From: Polytrichum commune
Lineage: Eukaryota; Streptophyta; Polytrichopsida; Polytrichales; Polytrichaceae
Direction: 5' to 3'
DNA length: 64,000 nt
Assembly (NCBI GenBank): GCA_950295325.1
Contig: OX485805.1
Span: 23,857,501-23,921,500 of the forward strand
Below the pieces are notes generated by a model. That model was not told the DNA's origin, searched no databases, and saw only the letters and a list, made by a program, of their open reading frames with translations. The position numbers and the translations under genes were made by a program. Shown here piece after piece: positions 21,690 through 33,485 of the stretch. Within the stretch, counting starts at the first letter, position 1; each line of letters starts with the position of its first letter.

Positions 21690-22060
21690 GATATTCAGTG
21701 TCATATGGTATTCAATGTCACTATAGTAACTTTTTGGATGACACTTCTTGTGAAAATGTGAACAAATACTGTTATGGATGATGGATGAGTTCATCCATTG
21801 GCCAAAACACTACCTTCTCTTGGCACCAACTGCTGATGAAACATTGTCATGGATGATTGGAGTTTGGATGAAAATCCACTTGGTAAGTGATAGTAATTGC
21901 AACACGGTAAATCTATAATCTCTCAATTTTTTACAAGGAGGGACAAATAATGTTGGGTGAACATTTAGTGCTAGTGTTAGGGACATTGTACCATGGTTTA
22001 CAACTAGTTTTGAGCATGACAATTGCAATTGGTGACACTATATATCGTATTTAGTGTAGT
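21690..22060 (-). mobile_element. MITE family A, copy A2 (inverted relative to A1)
   Basis: The reverse complement aligns with A1 over nearly its whole length, including 'catccatgacaatgtttcat' and 'ggccaatggatgaac'. A1 and A2 form an inverted pair with a roughly 230-bp spacer, so the locus could fold into a very long hairpin. Confidence 0.78.
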
Positions 22061-22211
22061 TCTTATGCGATCAATTGGTGTGTAAGCTATGGACTAGAGT
22101 AAGAGAAGAGTGTTTTGATAGATGTGTTCTTAGGGTGAGTTTCCATGTAGGTTGCTCGTCCACCAAATTCTAGTGTGAATAAGGACCAACCCGTTCAAAT
22201 GTAGAGGGAAG

Positions 22212-22597
22212 TTGGTGGGATTTGAAAACTTGACTTCCTTGACACACCTGAATTTGAGACAATGTCGGAGTTTGACAACATTATCCAAGGGACTTGGAAA
22301 CCTCACTTCCTTGACGGAGCTTAAATTGGGGGGATGTTCACGCTTGACAACAATACCCGAGGTACTTGGAAACCTCATTTCCTTGACAGAGTTTGAGTTG
22401 AAGTATTATTCAAGCTTGGAACATTACCCGAGGGACTTGGAAACCTTACTTCTGTGACGGAGTTTGAGTTGAAGTATTGTTCAAGCTTGGAACATTACCC
22501 AAGGGACTTGAAAACCTCGCTTCTTTGATGGAGATTTATTTGTGGTGTTGTTCAAGCTTGACAACATCACCCGAGAAACTTGGAAACCTCACTTATA
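22212..22597 (+). pseudogene. LRR-array relic, first block
   Basis: About five degenerate 72-bp LRR units related to the receptor gene at the window start. NLTSLTHLNLRQCRSLTTLSK and NLTSLTELKLGGCSRLTTIPE are clear, then the frame breaks near 22450 and diverged units continue to about 22597. No kinase or NB-ARC sequence is nearby, so it is a detached gene fragment. Confidence 0.8.
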
Positions 22598-23023
22598 TGT
22601 TATTTAAATAAACTTAAACATAGTGTCAAGATCTTTATTTTTTTGGTTGATTTCATTCTATCGTAGGATCTTACGATAACACACCCAAATTTTATAGAAG
22701 ATGTGCGAATCCTCAGTGATTATCTAAATGTTATAGTATTGAAATATGATTTGAAATGAAAAAGTTATTTCTATTTTTTCATGCATTCATTGTGTGGGAA
22801 TAGACAATTTGTCTTTTAATGCGGAATCTATTTACATAAATTTTCAATCATGAAAATGTAATTAAAAAATACTATGATATTCTCACACTCAACTCTACAT
22901 TATTCTATTGGAGGATCTTAGCATACAAGCCTATCATAAGACCCTATGATAGAATGCAACATGTTATAATTATGGACTTGGACTTAGTCCAATTTTACTG
23001 AAACAAGTGCTACTTATCTCATG

Positions 23024-23155
23024 AAGGTTAATTTTTTGGAATGTTCAAGCTTGATAACATTACGTGAGGGACTTGGAAACCTCATTTCTTTGAAGGAGCT
23101 TGATTTGTTAGGATGTTCAACCCTAACAACATCACCCAAGGAACTTGGAAACCGA
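23024..23155 (+). pseudogene. LRR-array relic, second block
   Basis: Almost two LRR units (FLECSSLITLREGLGNLISL, then LKELDLLGCSTLTTSPKELGN) lie about 430 bp beyond the first block. The intervening sequence is unrelated, so this was one array split by an insertion or rearrangement. Confidence 0.75.
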
Positions 23156-23384
23156 GGTTGTTGGTGTGTTTCTTTTATTCCCCTTCTACCCCTTCGCTAT
23201 AACAAGAATACATTTTGAAATTGTTGCTACGCTTAGCATGTGTTTCCTTCACGTTTTTTTTTTTCACTTATGTAGATTGGAGACCTTCTGATAGACTGCA
23301 ATAACTCCACCTCTTACAATTGGTTGTTCATTGCACCTGTGGAAGAACATGATCAAATTTGTATCTATCTGTTATATTAATATA

Positions 23385-23409
23385 CTCTCTCTCTCTCTCT
23401 CTCTCTCTC
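23385..23409 (+). repeat. (CT)n microsatellite
   Basis: Uninterrupted CT dinucleotides. Confidence 0.95.
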
Positions 23410-23584
23410 AACTTGGAGAGTAACAAAGTCTATGTAGATTTTTAGAGATGTAGTTGTACCGTATGAATGCTCCTCCAACAACTAACGTTGTCTCACGTGG
23501 TTTAAATTTTGTGGAATGCAAATGCGCAGACGATTCATACCCCATATGCCAGAAGTTTGTACTTTTCTCAATGAGCACTTTAAA

Positions 23585-23750
23585 TCTTCATGGGCACATG
23601 TCTGACCACAAGCAAATATTCACTTTGATAATGAATAGGACGTTCATACGAGCTCCGACAATGAAGAGGCAAATGGCTTCGGGCACAATCAGGAACTCGT
23701 TAATCATCTTGCACTAATTGCATGTCTTACATCCTACAAGAAGTGGTGGA
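23585..23750 (+). repeat. Dispersed family R, partial copy
   Basis: Contains 'ttcactttgataatgaatag', 'gagctccgacaatgaagag', 'aactcgttaatcatcttgca' and 'ttacatcctacaagaagtgg', the 3' half of family R. Confidence 0.55.
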
Positions 23751-24164
23751 AAAAGAGAAGTGTCCATCTCGGTTACGTTCAATATCTTAGTGGTAGAGTT
23801 GTGTTCATGGTGGAAGCGTTTTGTAGTTGCCACGAGCCACATCGTTGTGACCTTTGATGCAAGAACATCTACATGACTTTGTGGCCCAAAACCATGCATC
23901 AAAGTGAGGGGGCTATCTCGATGAATGCTTGTCAAAACTAAACGAACATATGTCCAATAGCCTATCCAAGTTCCATATGGAGGACTAAATGGTCCACCAA
24001 CATCCACTACCCCCAAACCATCCCAACATTGTAGGAAGCCCGATATGCCTTGTAGTATATCCTCCATGTTCTTCATAGATATTGGATATGGAGGGCTAAA
24101 TGCTCCACATCTGGTTTTTCTATATCAATGAGGTATATTACATAAATTCCTCTAAAGTGATCAG

Positions 24165-24260
24165 TAATTCTCCTGAAGTCCTGAACTTCAACTGGTTATT
24201 TCTCAAACTCAAAAGGTTCATCTGTAACTAACTGCCAGTTCTCCCTGATCATAGGTGGTA
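24165..24260 (-). repeat. Family F box
   Basis: Reads 'ggttcatctgtaactaact' then 'ccagttctccct', preceded by 'ggttatttctcaaactcaaa'. The same order occurs near 12556, 13540 and 14224, and inverted at 44040 and 52175. Confidence 0.6.
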
Positions 24261-24576
24261 ACAAGTCCTAAACTTCCAAGGCAAGAATTCCAGGGACTGC
24301 CAATACAGCTCACAATCTGGACTAAAATATGTAGTGACGAACAAAAGGTGTAAGCTTCTATCTACCCAAAGCTATGTGCTCTGTCTTGGCCAACTGCCAC
24401 GAGTTGCAAGACAACTGATATAGGGACTGATTGTCAGGGGTGAGCATAATTTAGGTAACCAGCAAGCATCTCATCTGGATGATCAAGGAGATGGTTCAAC
24501 ATTTATCACACCATTTTTTCACTATGCCCATGTTTTGTGATGATGCAGCACTTCAGTTGTTTCAGAGTCCACAATA

Positions 24577-27500
24577 TCATTCGAGAGCCTGGGGATGCTC
24601 AAGTTCGCTGGGTCGAATAACCACATACTGAACACACCACCACTCACCAGAGTGAGGAATACTCTGGTTTGGAAACAATATTCTACAGACCTCAATATAT
24701 CACTTCCATGTTGTGTAAAATGATTGCTTGTATCCGAAATTTAGAATTAGATAAAATACATTTTTTTGAGCCGAGAAATATTTGAAGTGCTCAGTCATAT
24801 CTGTATTGATGGGAACAATGACACTGAGATAGACACACTTCCACTCACCTTGATTTGCGTACGGTTGTAGGTGTAAGTAGCATGAATGTGCTTGTCAGAA
24901 GCCAATATTACTGCGGCGTATGAAAATTCCCCAGTATCATCATCTTCTAGGGTCATGTAGTCACGCCAAGTACCTCCATCATCTTTGGAGATTGCCACTT
25001 TGAGGACCCCGCGAGATACAGTATTGTATAATACCAACAATCGCCCGTCATGTAACTTCACACCATCAAAACCTAACACATAAGTTCACTTTCTTCATTA
25101 AAAAGAAGGATGCGCTTCAGTGCAAAACTATAAAAGAAAAAGGACCTCATAAGCAACAATAGGATGCCACTGGAAGGAGGGCCAGCCCAGAAACATGGTT
25201 GTAATCACAAGACCAAGGAAAAGGACTTTGAGCAAAGGTATACAGAATGCATAAAATAAGCTCAACCTGATCCAGAAACGCAAGAACCTGAACTTTGGAG
25301 TTTTGTAGACAACTGACCAGAGTTGCAATTTATTAGATCTGTTGGGGTAGCGTAACTCCATGTGATCCCCCTGTCCAAAGATGAAGCCATGCATATCCTA
25401 CCAATGCTTGAAGAAGGCCTTAACAAAACCCGGATTGTGTCATGTGCTGTCACAAAGGGAACAGGTTGTATGACTCCCATTGGCAACCCATTCACATATA
25501 TTGGACCATGCTTTGCCCATGTACGACCTGCATCAGCTGTCACCTGCATCATTCTCATTCCCCAACCTGTCAATTTTTGCATGTGTGTTGCAGCTCTACT
25601 CTAGAAATTTCCACATCAGATGGTGTGTCCTCTCATTCTTATGTATCCATCTAACACCTCTGACGCCTTCACCAGGATGATTAACCTGTGCTTCTCTCGC
25701 ATTTAATGGTCGCCCCTCCAAATACCATCTTCTGCAACATACAATGTACTCTACCACAACATGTAAACCTCAAAGGAGCCGCAAAAATCTCTTCTTTGCA
25801 AACATAAACATTATTAATGTTTTGACTGGTTTACACTGGTTCAGAGAAAATTCAAGTGATCTTGGACTGACCTCCATCCAAGCTCCCCATGCATTCCAGC
25901 TCTCTGTTGAGGAGCCACATAGAAGACGTCCATCTTCCAATAGAAGTGGCTGTTTCAAGCAACCTATCTTTAGTGAAAAAACGGAAGCATATTCGAAGTG
26001 CCACAACAGACCATTTCTCCTTGCCTGTGGTGGTTATTATCTTTATCAGTAACGTCTGATAGTTATAATTTGGTCAAAGCAACTGATAAACTTTATGGGT
26101 GACTTAAGGCAGCTTCAATTAGCTCACTAAGTTTTTTTAAAGGAATAAGTTTGAGGTTGGAACTCCAGATTGAACCTTGTTCTTGATTGGCCCCAAGATG
26201 CCAGGAGGTAGCTGCTCTCTTCCAGACCACGTCACTCCATTGTCCAGTGATCTCTTCATAAAGCCACTCCATCTGTACCATAGAAGTCAGTAACAGTAGC
26301 AAGAGTAAACCTACATGCAATGTGAATGGAAACATGTTTGTCAATGGTAACAGAGAAGTTGGAAAGCTTAAGAGGCAGAGGATCTACTTCTGCACTTCTT
26401 CACCAATCTTGTAGAAGAGGAGGAGCTCTCCATCAGGCATTTTGTAAAGAACTGGATTCCAAAGTGGGACGTCAGGCTCGTTGTCCACCAGCTCTGGGAC
26501 CTTCCAAACCCCGCCCTATTTGCCACTTGACAAGTACCCAGGTTACTTCTCTACTGCAAATTATGGATGTGAAAGCAGGGCAAATGCAATTAGAAAAAAT
26601 TCTACCAAAAGATAGAAGTTGATTAGTAACTGTAACATAATAATTTTATGGAGTCTTGACCTTTTAGTCAGAGCACAAGTGCCACTCCACACAGTTCATC
26701 ATGCTGAGAAACTACTATTCATCTATAGCGTTGACGTTCATGGAAAGACAGCACCAAATTTGTTGAACCATCATAGATTCACAAGATAGGGTACCAGATT
26801 GACTACAATTTTGAAAGAGGAAGGAGAAAAATTTGTTCCCAAAATGGCTACCAGTGTACTTGGTTAAAATCCACATTGTTCAGGAGAATTGGGTATACAG
26901 AGTCAACAAAGTCTTTGAACAGAACGAAAGAGTGCTTCTCCCTGATTCCCCAGGTAGAATAAGGTCACAGCGTGATAGGGTATGCTAGAGGATACCTCAG
27001 AACGAGACTGCCAAATACCCACATCACCATAGCCTTCATGAGTGCCTCCAAAGTACACCACCAAGAAAGACCCTGATCCCAGCTGCAGTTCACAGGAAAT
27101 GAATGTGGTCATCACAATAACAGAGCTATCTCTTTTATTTCTCACAAAGTTTAGGTTCTTAGAAGACATCAAAAAATGTCATCATCTAACAAATAATCTA
27201 TCGTCCACAGATCTAGAATAAACTCTTCAATTTAGTATTATTCATTCATAAGTTTGGTTATGTCAGACTCAAACTTAAACTTGTCAATATCCTTTGTGAA
27301 GCATCAGCTGGACACAACTGCTTATGGCCCTTCCTTTGCACTTAGCTTTTGCAGTGGGAGAGGCACAAGCTAAGAAATAATTCATTTCTCAATTTTCAGC
27401 AAAAAGACATTCCTCCATATATAGGCAAAGCGAATCTTAGGAACAAGGGGTTCAAGCACTTCAGGGTCATCCTATGGCCACTTCCAGGTTCAAGAAGATG

Positions 27501-28697
27501 ATCACATCACTCAGACTTCTGTTAGCTACGTTTTGTGGCATAAATGTAGATGATGGACACTTTTCTTGGATGGGCATCATCAATGCACTTTCAACGCTAA
27601 CACACTTACAGATAGGTGAACCTCAAGGACCTTAAACACGTAGTGAGTAGTGAAAGAACTAGCGGGATGTCAATATTCCTCCATAAGACATATTACGGAA
27701 TCAACGCACCTCAACAATGGAGGAGGCATGACAACTGGGGAAGGGCGCTCCCCCATACTCGTACAAAAACTCCTCTTTAATCAATGCGTGATGTCCATTG
27801 GTTCTGATTTCAGGTGCCTCTTGCTCAATGATCTTGTCTCTTGGGACACCAATTCCTACACCACTGCAAAGCATGACTTTAACACAGTAGGCTTTAGACC
27901 CTAAACGTTAAGTTCATGCACTATCAACATCGATGAAATTTGATATTTAGAACAGAAACTCTGAAACCTTATCTTACTTTTAGGGTTTACGTAGTTAGGA
28001 CTCAAGAGCAAATGCAAGAGAGAACACTTCACAGTGGTAGGTGCACTTTTTCGTGCAAATAGTGTGGGTTGCTTTCTGACAGTTGCTATAACTTTTAGCT
28101 ACAGAATCCTTTTCCTAAAAATGGCACAAATAAGTAGTTTACACTTTATACAACAGTACCCGATTTGTTAAATAATACTCGGTATAAAGTTATGGAACCA
28201 AATAATATTAAATAGGAACATACCCTTTTTAAAGAAAAAGGTGCAGTTTGGCAAGCCCTAGGTCCTCGGTCAACGTGAATATATAACTTAACGTTTTGTC
28301 TGAGAACTTCCAGAGGACTCAAATGCAACATAACTAATGATGATTTGATGCGCAGAAAAACATCAACTAAGGGTATACAAATTCTAGGAATCATTTCTTA
28401 CTCAGATATGTGCAACTCATGAACCATATTTTGAGAGGTTTGAACGATGTTCTCTGGCCATACTTCTAGGCCTCTTCTTGTTCTCTGTTCTTCCACCAGA
28501 TGAGCTGGCAGCTCAATGGCATCATCCGCAAGGGAAAGCCACGGCCAGAAGGTGAATCCAGATCCCAAAAAGATAGCCATAAGGATAAGTGCATGTTTGC
28601 CATATCTTTTCATAGGGTGGAGTGGCAACTTGAGCAACAAAGAATGTCGTCTCCTACTTTCTGTGAGGGCACAACACACCTGAGATTCGTCAGGCAT
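24577..28697 (-). CDS. Membrane-anchored BNR/Asp-box sialidase-like protein (9 exons)
   Basis: Nine exons read on the minus strand join with matching phases and GT-AG ends: 28697-28402, 27863-27710, 27082-26996, 26515-26388, 26272-26176, 25949-25872, 25543-25318, 25072-24849 and 24627-24577. Together they give 1,341 bp, or 446 residues and a TGA stop. Residues about 35-54 are a hydrophobic signal-anchor, so a type II membrane or secretory-pathway protein is likely. The rest is a sialidase-like beta-propeller with [63 protein letters not shown] and GVIQPVPF. Asp boxes (SxDxGxTW type) are SLDNGVTW (about 230), TADAGRTW (282), SLDRGITW (335) and SKDDGGTW (384). The substrate is unknown; plants have little sialic acid, so another glycan is possible. 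The ATG at 28697 is the first in its exon, and an upstream leader exon is possible. No stop or frameshift was seen. Confidence 0.88.
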
Positions 28698-28742
28698 CAA
28701 AGCAGAGATGCCCAATAAAACACAAAAAGCAAGGAATTGCAC
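28400..28742 (-). other. Alternative 5' boundary of sialidase-like exon 1
   Basis: The first exon's frame is open upstream of the chosen ATG to at least 28742. An acceptor-like 'ctgaagtacag' lies just beyond (about 28761), so the coding exon could be preceded by a spliced leader. The donor GA|GTAAGA at 28401 ends the exon in phase 2, matching the one-base remainder of exon 2. Confidence 0.45.
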
Positions 28743-29122
28743 AGTCGACCAATCGGTGCAGTCACCTGTACTTCAGATAATTTTTAACATGATCTATTCC
28801 ACCAAAAGAATGGCATGATTTGAATTATCGACTTTTATCTTCTGAAGTGCGTTGCAGAATTTGGACAACAAGGTGACATATTGTGTACGAGCTATGTAGG
28901 TAATTTTGGAAGGTATGCCTCCTAGGGCTGACTAAAACTAAGTGATCTCGAGATCCACAAATTTTGACATCATAAGTGCACCACACTATTAATTGGCGTT
29001 ACCTCTTGCTTACAAGATTCCATCATTGCGAGCTGAAACATTACTCATATAGAGATTAACATCGTGGTATGTCTCACGATGCTCCAAATTGAGAAAGCCA
29101 GCACAAAATTCTGTGACTGTGC

Positions 29123-29401
29123 TTAAGGAAATTCACAGCTTTTGAGCCTCGACATGGCCAGTTCCTTAAACACTTCGTCCCAGAGATCTTCAAGTGCAAC
29201 AAAAGCAGAACGATGAATGGAACAATTATTAACTTGACATAATTCATTTTGGTCATCACAGGTGAGAAAATTCGAGTTCATTCTGTACATGATGGCATTA
29301 ATCCGTTGAATATACCATGCTGTGAAAAGGTAGAAAGAATCTATTCTCTTGTGCAACAAGGGGATGGCAAAATATCTAATGCATTGGTCGAAAATCAGCA
29401 T
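29123..29401 (-). other. Unassigned open frame upstream of the sialidase-like gene
   Basis: A 92-codon frame without a recognised domain. Its end (HRSAFVALEDLWDEVFKELAM) is helix-like and could be an exon, but no partner exons were found. Treated as unproven. Confidence 0.2.
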
Positions 29402-29574
29402 CGACCATTACAGTAGACCAGCACTGATGAATTCCGAAGTAGAATGTATGTACCTATATTCCGAGTGACAGAGCTTTTAGAACCGCATTCTCCAGTTTGA
29501 AATGACCTCAATCGTTGAGTATCAGCTGCCATCCATCAATATTGACCTAATAAACAGACTCCTTGACTACACCC

Positions 29575-30765
29575 GTCATTGCTCATCTGAATTACAAGCT
29601 CAAACTCCAGGAGCTCGTAGCCTCAGATGTCCTCGAACATGTAGGTACCTGTAAAATAGTATCACCTTTGGTCGTTCAATACCTGGAGGTTTAGACACCT
29701 GCATATTAGTGAAGTAAGTCTTCCAACGTTTCCGTGAAAATTACTAATTGCATTGTATTGCATTGCGTCGTCCAAAGCATCTAATATACCCCAGATGGTG
29801 TACTTATCAATCTCAAAGGTTTCATCAAACCCCTTCACAAACGAAACACATACCTACATGCCCCTGGCGACCTCCAAATTGCGTTGGCAATACTAAACTT
29901 CCATCTTCTCTGCTGTGAGGCAACAATATTGTTCAAGTAAATTCATATGTGAGCAGGTGAAGCAGGACTCTGTTTTGACATCTGATCTTTATTATCGTGA
30001 TAAAGCACGTATGAGGTCAAATTCCAGGAGCTCGTAGCCTCGGATGTCGTCGAACATGTAGATACATGTGGCATAACATCATCTATAGGTCTTACAATGT
30101 TTCATGAAATTTCTAATTGCATTGCATTGCGTCGTTTGAAACCTCTGACGATATACATGTGGTGTACTACCCATTCAAAAGAGTTTTATCGAACCTCTTC
30201 ACAATGGAAACCAAAGAACTGCATACCTGACCCTGGCAACCTTCAAATTGCGTTGGCGATACTAAACTTCTATTTTCTCCGCTGGGACGCAACAAAATAA
30301 TCTTTCAATTGCATTCAAATGCGAGCATCAGGCGAAGCAAGTAAGCAGACTCTGTTTTCAGATATTGTCTTTGTTATCGTGATAAACACGTATAAGCTCA
30401 AATTCTAGGAGTTCGTGGCCTTGGATGTCGTCGAACATGTAGATACATATGGCATAACACCATCTATAGGTCTTACAATCTTTCCGTGAAATCTCTAATT
30501 GCATTGCAATGCATTGCGTTATCTGAAACCTCTCACGATATACATATGGCGTAATATATCCATTCTCAAAAGTTTCATCAAACCTCTTTTCAAATAAAAA
30601 TACATACCTACTTGACCCTGGCGACCTCCAAATTGCGTTGCCAATACGAAACATCCATCTTCTCTGCTGTGACGCAACAAAATAATCGTTCGATCGAGCA
30701 ATTGCATTCATGGGTGAGCATCAGGTGAAGCAAGCAAGCAGGCTCCTCTGTTTTCACAGATTGTT
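29575..30765 (-). repeat. Tandem triplication, unit about 380-420 bp
   Basis: Three copies, marked by 'aggagctcgtagcct'-like blocks near 29609, 30026 and 30407. Each also carries 'gatgtcgtcgaacatgtag' and 'ccaaattgcgttgg'. On the minus strand each copy encodes a short conserved stretch (VASQQRRW...NAIW) followed by a possible splice donor (GTATG). Copy 3 is open for 117 codons (30711-30358), whereas copy 2 has a stop in the matching frame. The position, just upstream of the sialidase-like gene, suggests duplicated promoter or leader exons, but this is inference. Confidence 0.7.
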
Positions 30766-31161
30766 TTTGTGATCTTGTGTAATTAGCAGGACAGGTTGGG
30801 CGAAACTGAACTGTGTGAAATTCCAACAGTGAGTCCATAAGCAGATTCAAAAGGTCTTTTAGAAGCAGCTACCGATTGAGCTTCAAAAGGAATTCATTCG
30901 TAAATATTGACGAAGACACGGCGCCTGTCCCGTTGCCAATCCAACATCATCTAACAAATCTCCACGGCTACATACAGTAAGTTGCCCTAATTGCGGATGC
31001 TCGCCGAAATAGGTGACGAAATGACGTGGCGTGAGTACGTGGCAAGAATCTCCGAGGTGGCAGTCTACCTGGCCATGCGCTTGAATGGAATCCGTGACAA
31101 GCTGGAAACTTTGCAAATCTAAATTAATATACAACGGAACATGGTGGTGGTGCTACACTCT

Positions 31162-31517
31162 CAACTCCATAATATCACGCTTTATGCCAACCAAAGTGCA
31201 CGTGATATGAAGGAGTTCTATAGTGTTAACATGAATGTTAAAAGAGAATTAGTGTAGCATGTGACAATATGGATTAACACAAAGTCAACATTGCAATAAT
31301 CATAATAATTACAATGATGACAAGATGATGCGTGTGAACGTGTGGTTTGAACTTTGTAGTGTTTATTTTAATGTCAAACCCCGTGATATATGGGAGAAAT
31401 ATGTGATAATAATGAGTGAGATTTAAACTGAGAACATCCGTTCCCTAGGGTTTCAGGATATAAAAGGAGGAGTGACATTAAGGAGGTTGATATTACATAG
31501 TTTAGAGTGTAGTGGTG
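31162..31517 (+). mobile_element. MITE family C, copy C1
   Basis: About 355 bp that match the reverse complement of 42798-43151. Shared blocks include 'ccaaagtgcacgtgatat', 'attagtgtagcatgtga', 'tattttaatgtcaaa' and 'ccgttccctag'. No ORF. The ends carry 'aatatcac' and 'gacatta' motifs, but no clean TIR could be fixed. Confidence 0.7.
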
Positions 31518-31619
31518 TTTCCCATTATTCCTAATTATTTTCAAAAAGTGGGGGGACCACAATAAAGTAAATTTGTGTGATATGCGCAGATGGAAAGGGT
31601 CGGGACAACACGAGCCCAA

Positions 31620-32384
31620 ACTACATTAAATATTGTATTTAGTGTCACCAATTCTAGTCATCTTGCTCAATACTACACTAATTATCCCAATTAGTACATG
31701 TGGTGTTGATTCCCGAAACGCACACTATTTGTCAAGTCTCAAAATTAGGGGAGGGGTTGATTCTTTATTGAGTGATACTAAATTCATGAATACATGCTCA
31801 TTTACCATACATTTCAAGAAAATAAGTGCATGTTCTAAGGTGATTGTAGAGCTATGAAAAAAAAATTATATGCAAACACATGATTGTCATTGAATAGTGG
31901 CAAGATGAACAATGCAAGTACTTTTAATGAAGAGTGTTGCTATGAATAATATTTTTATTGAATAATGTTAGGATGAACAATGCTTCCTAGATCTTTTGGT
32001 GACACTAATTTCATAGCATAATTTTTTTTGATATCACATTCACTAATTTCTCACATGCATTGTTAGCCCTTCTCACTAATTGGGACGATCAATGTAGTTT
32101 AAACTGCCAGTGTGGTGTATCCAACACTAAATGTAAACCTAGCATTATTTGCCACTTACTAAGTGATTTGTCATCTAGATTTCAATCATTCATGACAATA
32201 TTTCATTACAGAAATGTTAATATGCAAAATATACAAAATTTTGTTTCAATTATTGGCACTTCATTGAACTAAAAGTAAATTAAAATGACAATACTTGTAG
32301 ACTTATTCATGAGAAGTGTGATTAGAAAAATTACCACAATGACATAAAATACCATATGACACTATATACAATATTTAGTGTAGT
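31620..32384 (+). mobile_element. MITE family A, copy A3, carrying nested MITE B
   Basis: Bounded by 'actacattaaatattgta' and its near-complement 'acaatatttagtgtagt'. Outside the nested 31673-32097 element the sequence matches A1 and A2, for example 'acctagcattatttgcc' and 'ttcatgacaatatttcat'. Confidence 0.78.
31673..32097 (+). mobile_element. MITE family B, copy B1 (nested in A3)
   Basis: Ends 'ctacactaattatcccaatt' and, inverted at the right, 'ctacattgatcgtcccaatt'. The interior matches 45639-46173. It interrupts family A sequence, so B moved after A. Confidence 0.78.
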
Positions 32385-32489
32385 TTTGTTACATATCCTC
32401 ACGTCTCTATGTTGTCAACTGTAGCTCTAAGATAGACAACCTTTATTTGTCTACATTTTTAATTAGAATACCCATATGAGTGGTATATG

Positions 32490-32815
32490 CCTTGTGGTTT
32501 GGTGTGGTTCTAAGAACAGATACCAAAAAGACAATGTTTTAAAAAGACTGGATTGCATGTTCAAAATATAATAACCATTATAGGCTCAATAATTAACATA
32601 ATTGAAAGAACCTACATGTTAACCATTTAATGAGAACAATGATTTTCATTTTGATAATGAGCAAGATATTCATAAGAGTTGCAAACATTATGAGGATTGT
32701 GGCTACAACCTCGATTTGGATTTGCTAACCATCTTGTATTAATTGTGTGTTTCATATCCAAAGAAAAGTGGGCTAGTAAAAAAAAAGTAACCATTTAAGG
32801 CCCATATTCCTTAGC
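32490..32815 (+). repeat. Dispersed family R, full-length-like copy
   Basis: Blocks in order: 'tggtttggtgtggttctaag', 'aacagataccaaaaagac', 'gctcaataattaacataatt', 'gataatgagcaagatattca', 'ggctacaacctcgatttgga', 'gtgtttcatatccaaagaa'. Confidence 0.65.
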
Positions 32816-33485
32816 AATGTTTGCCAAGGCATTAGTCAATAGTTTGTTGTTTAGCTAGGTTTGTTTGCAAGCTTCTAAATTACATCTACTAGTTGTTGCT
32901 CTTACATTGATGAATGGCTTGAAGTGTTCTAAGTTACAGAGAAATTCATGGGCATCCCTATCCATCACATAACATTCTTCAATGAGATCACCATGTTCTC
33001 TAACTGGAGAATCAAGATGTTGGTAGATGCTAGAATGAACAAGGGTTAAATACTAGACAATCAAGTTGAACTTGCAGTATCCAACTGAAGGCAACCAAGT
33101 TCCATATTGAATAGAAGGATGTTGTGCATTAGAAATAGGTGGAGCAATATTTTATAAGCCACTTTCATAATTATGATCGTATCATAACATTTTCAGTTGC
33201 AATAGACTATGTAGTAGGTTTGAGAATATGTCAAAAAAACAAATCCCAAACAATTCCAAAATGCTCCTCTGTGTCAAAACTTTCAAGCTGAAAATTTAGA
33301 GCTTCCTCCCTTGATTCTACCGGCAATTATGTTTAGTTTGCCTCATATACAATACCTCCAATTGCCACTAGCATGTTTCTGGCCTCTTTCTCGCATTTCC
33401 TACCTTGGCACTCCCATGAGCATCTCATCACCAATTTAGTATTTGGGTTGTCACATGCTACATATAGTATTAACCCAAACATGAG

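Noticed and set aside
25570-25740. Extra sialidase exon containing 'gatggtatttggagg'
   Set aside because: Exon 6 joins exon 7 in phase at [13 protein letters not shown] without it, and its frames stop early.
25362-26622. Plus-strand ORFs across the sialidase-like gene
   Set aside because: They are shadows of minus-strand exons and introns that splice into a recognised protein.
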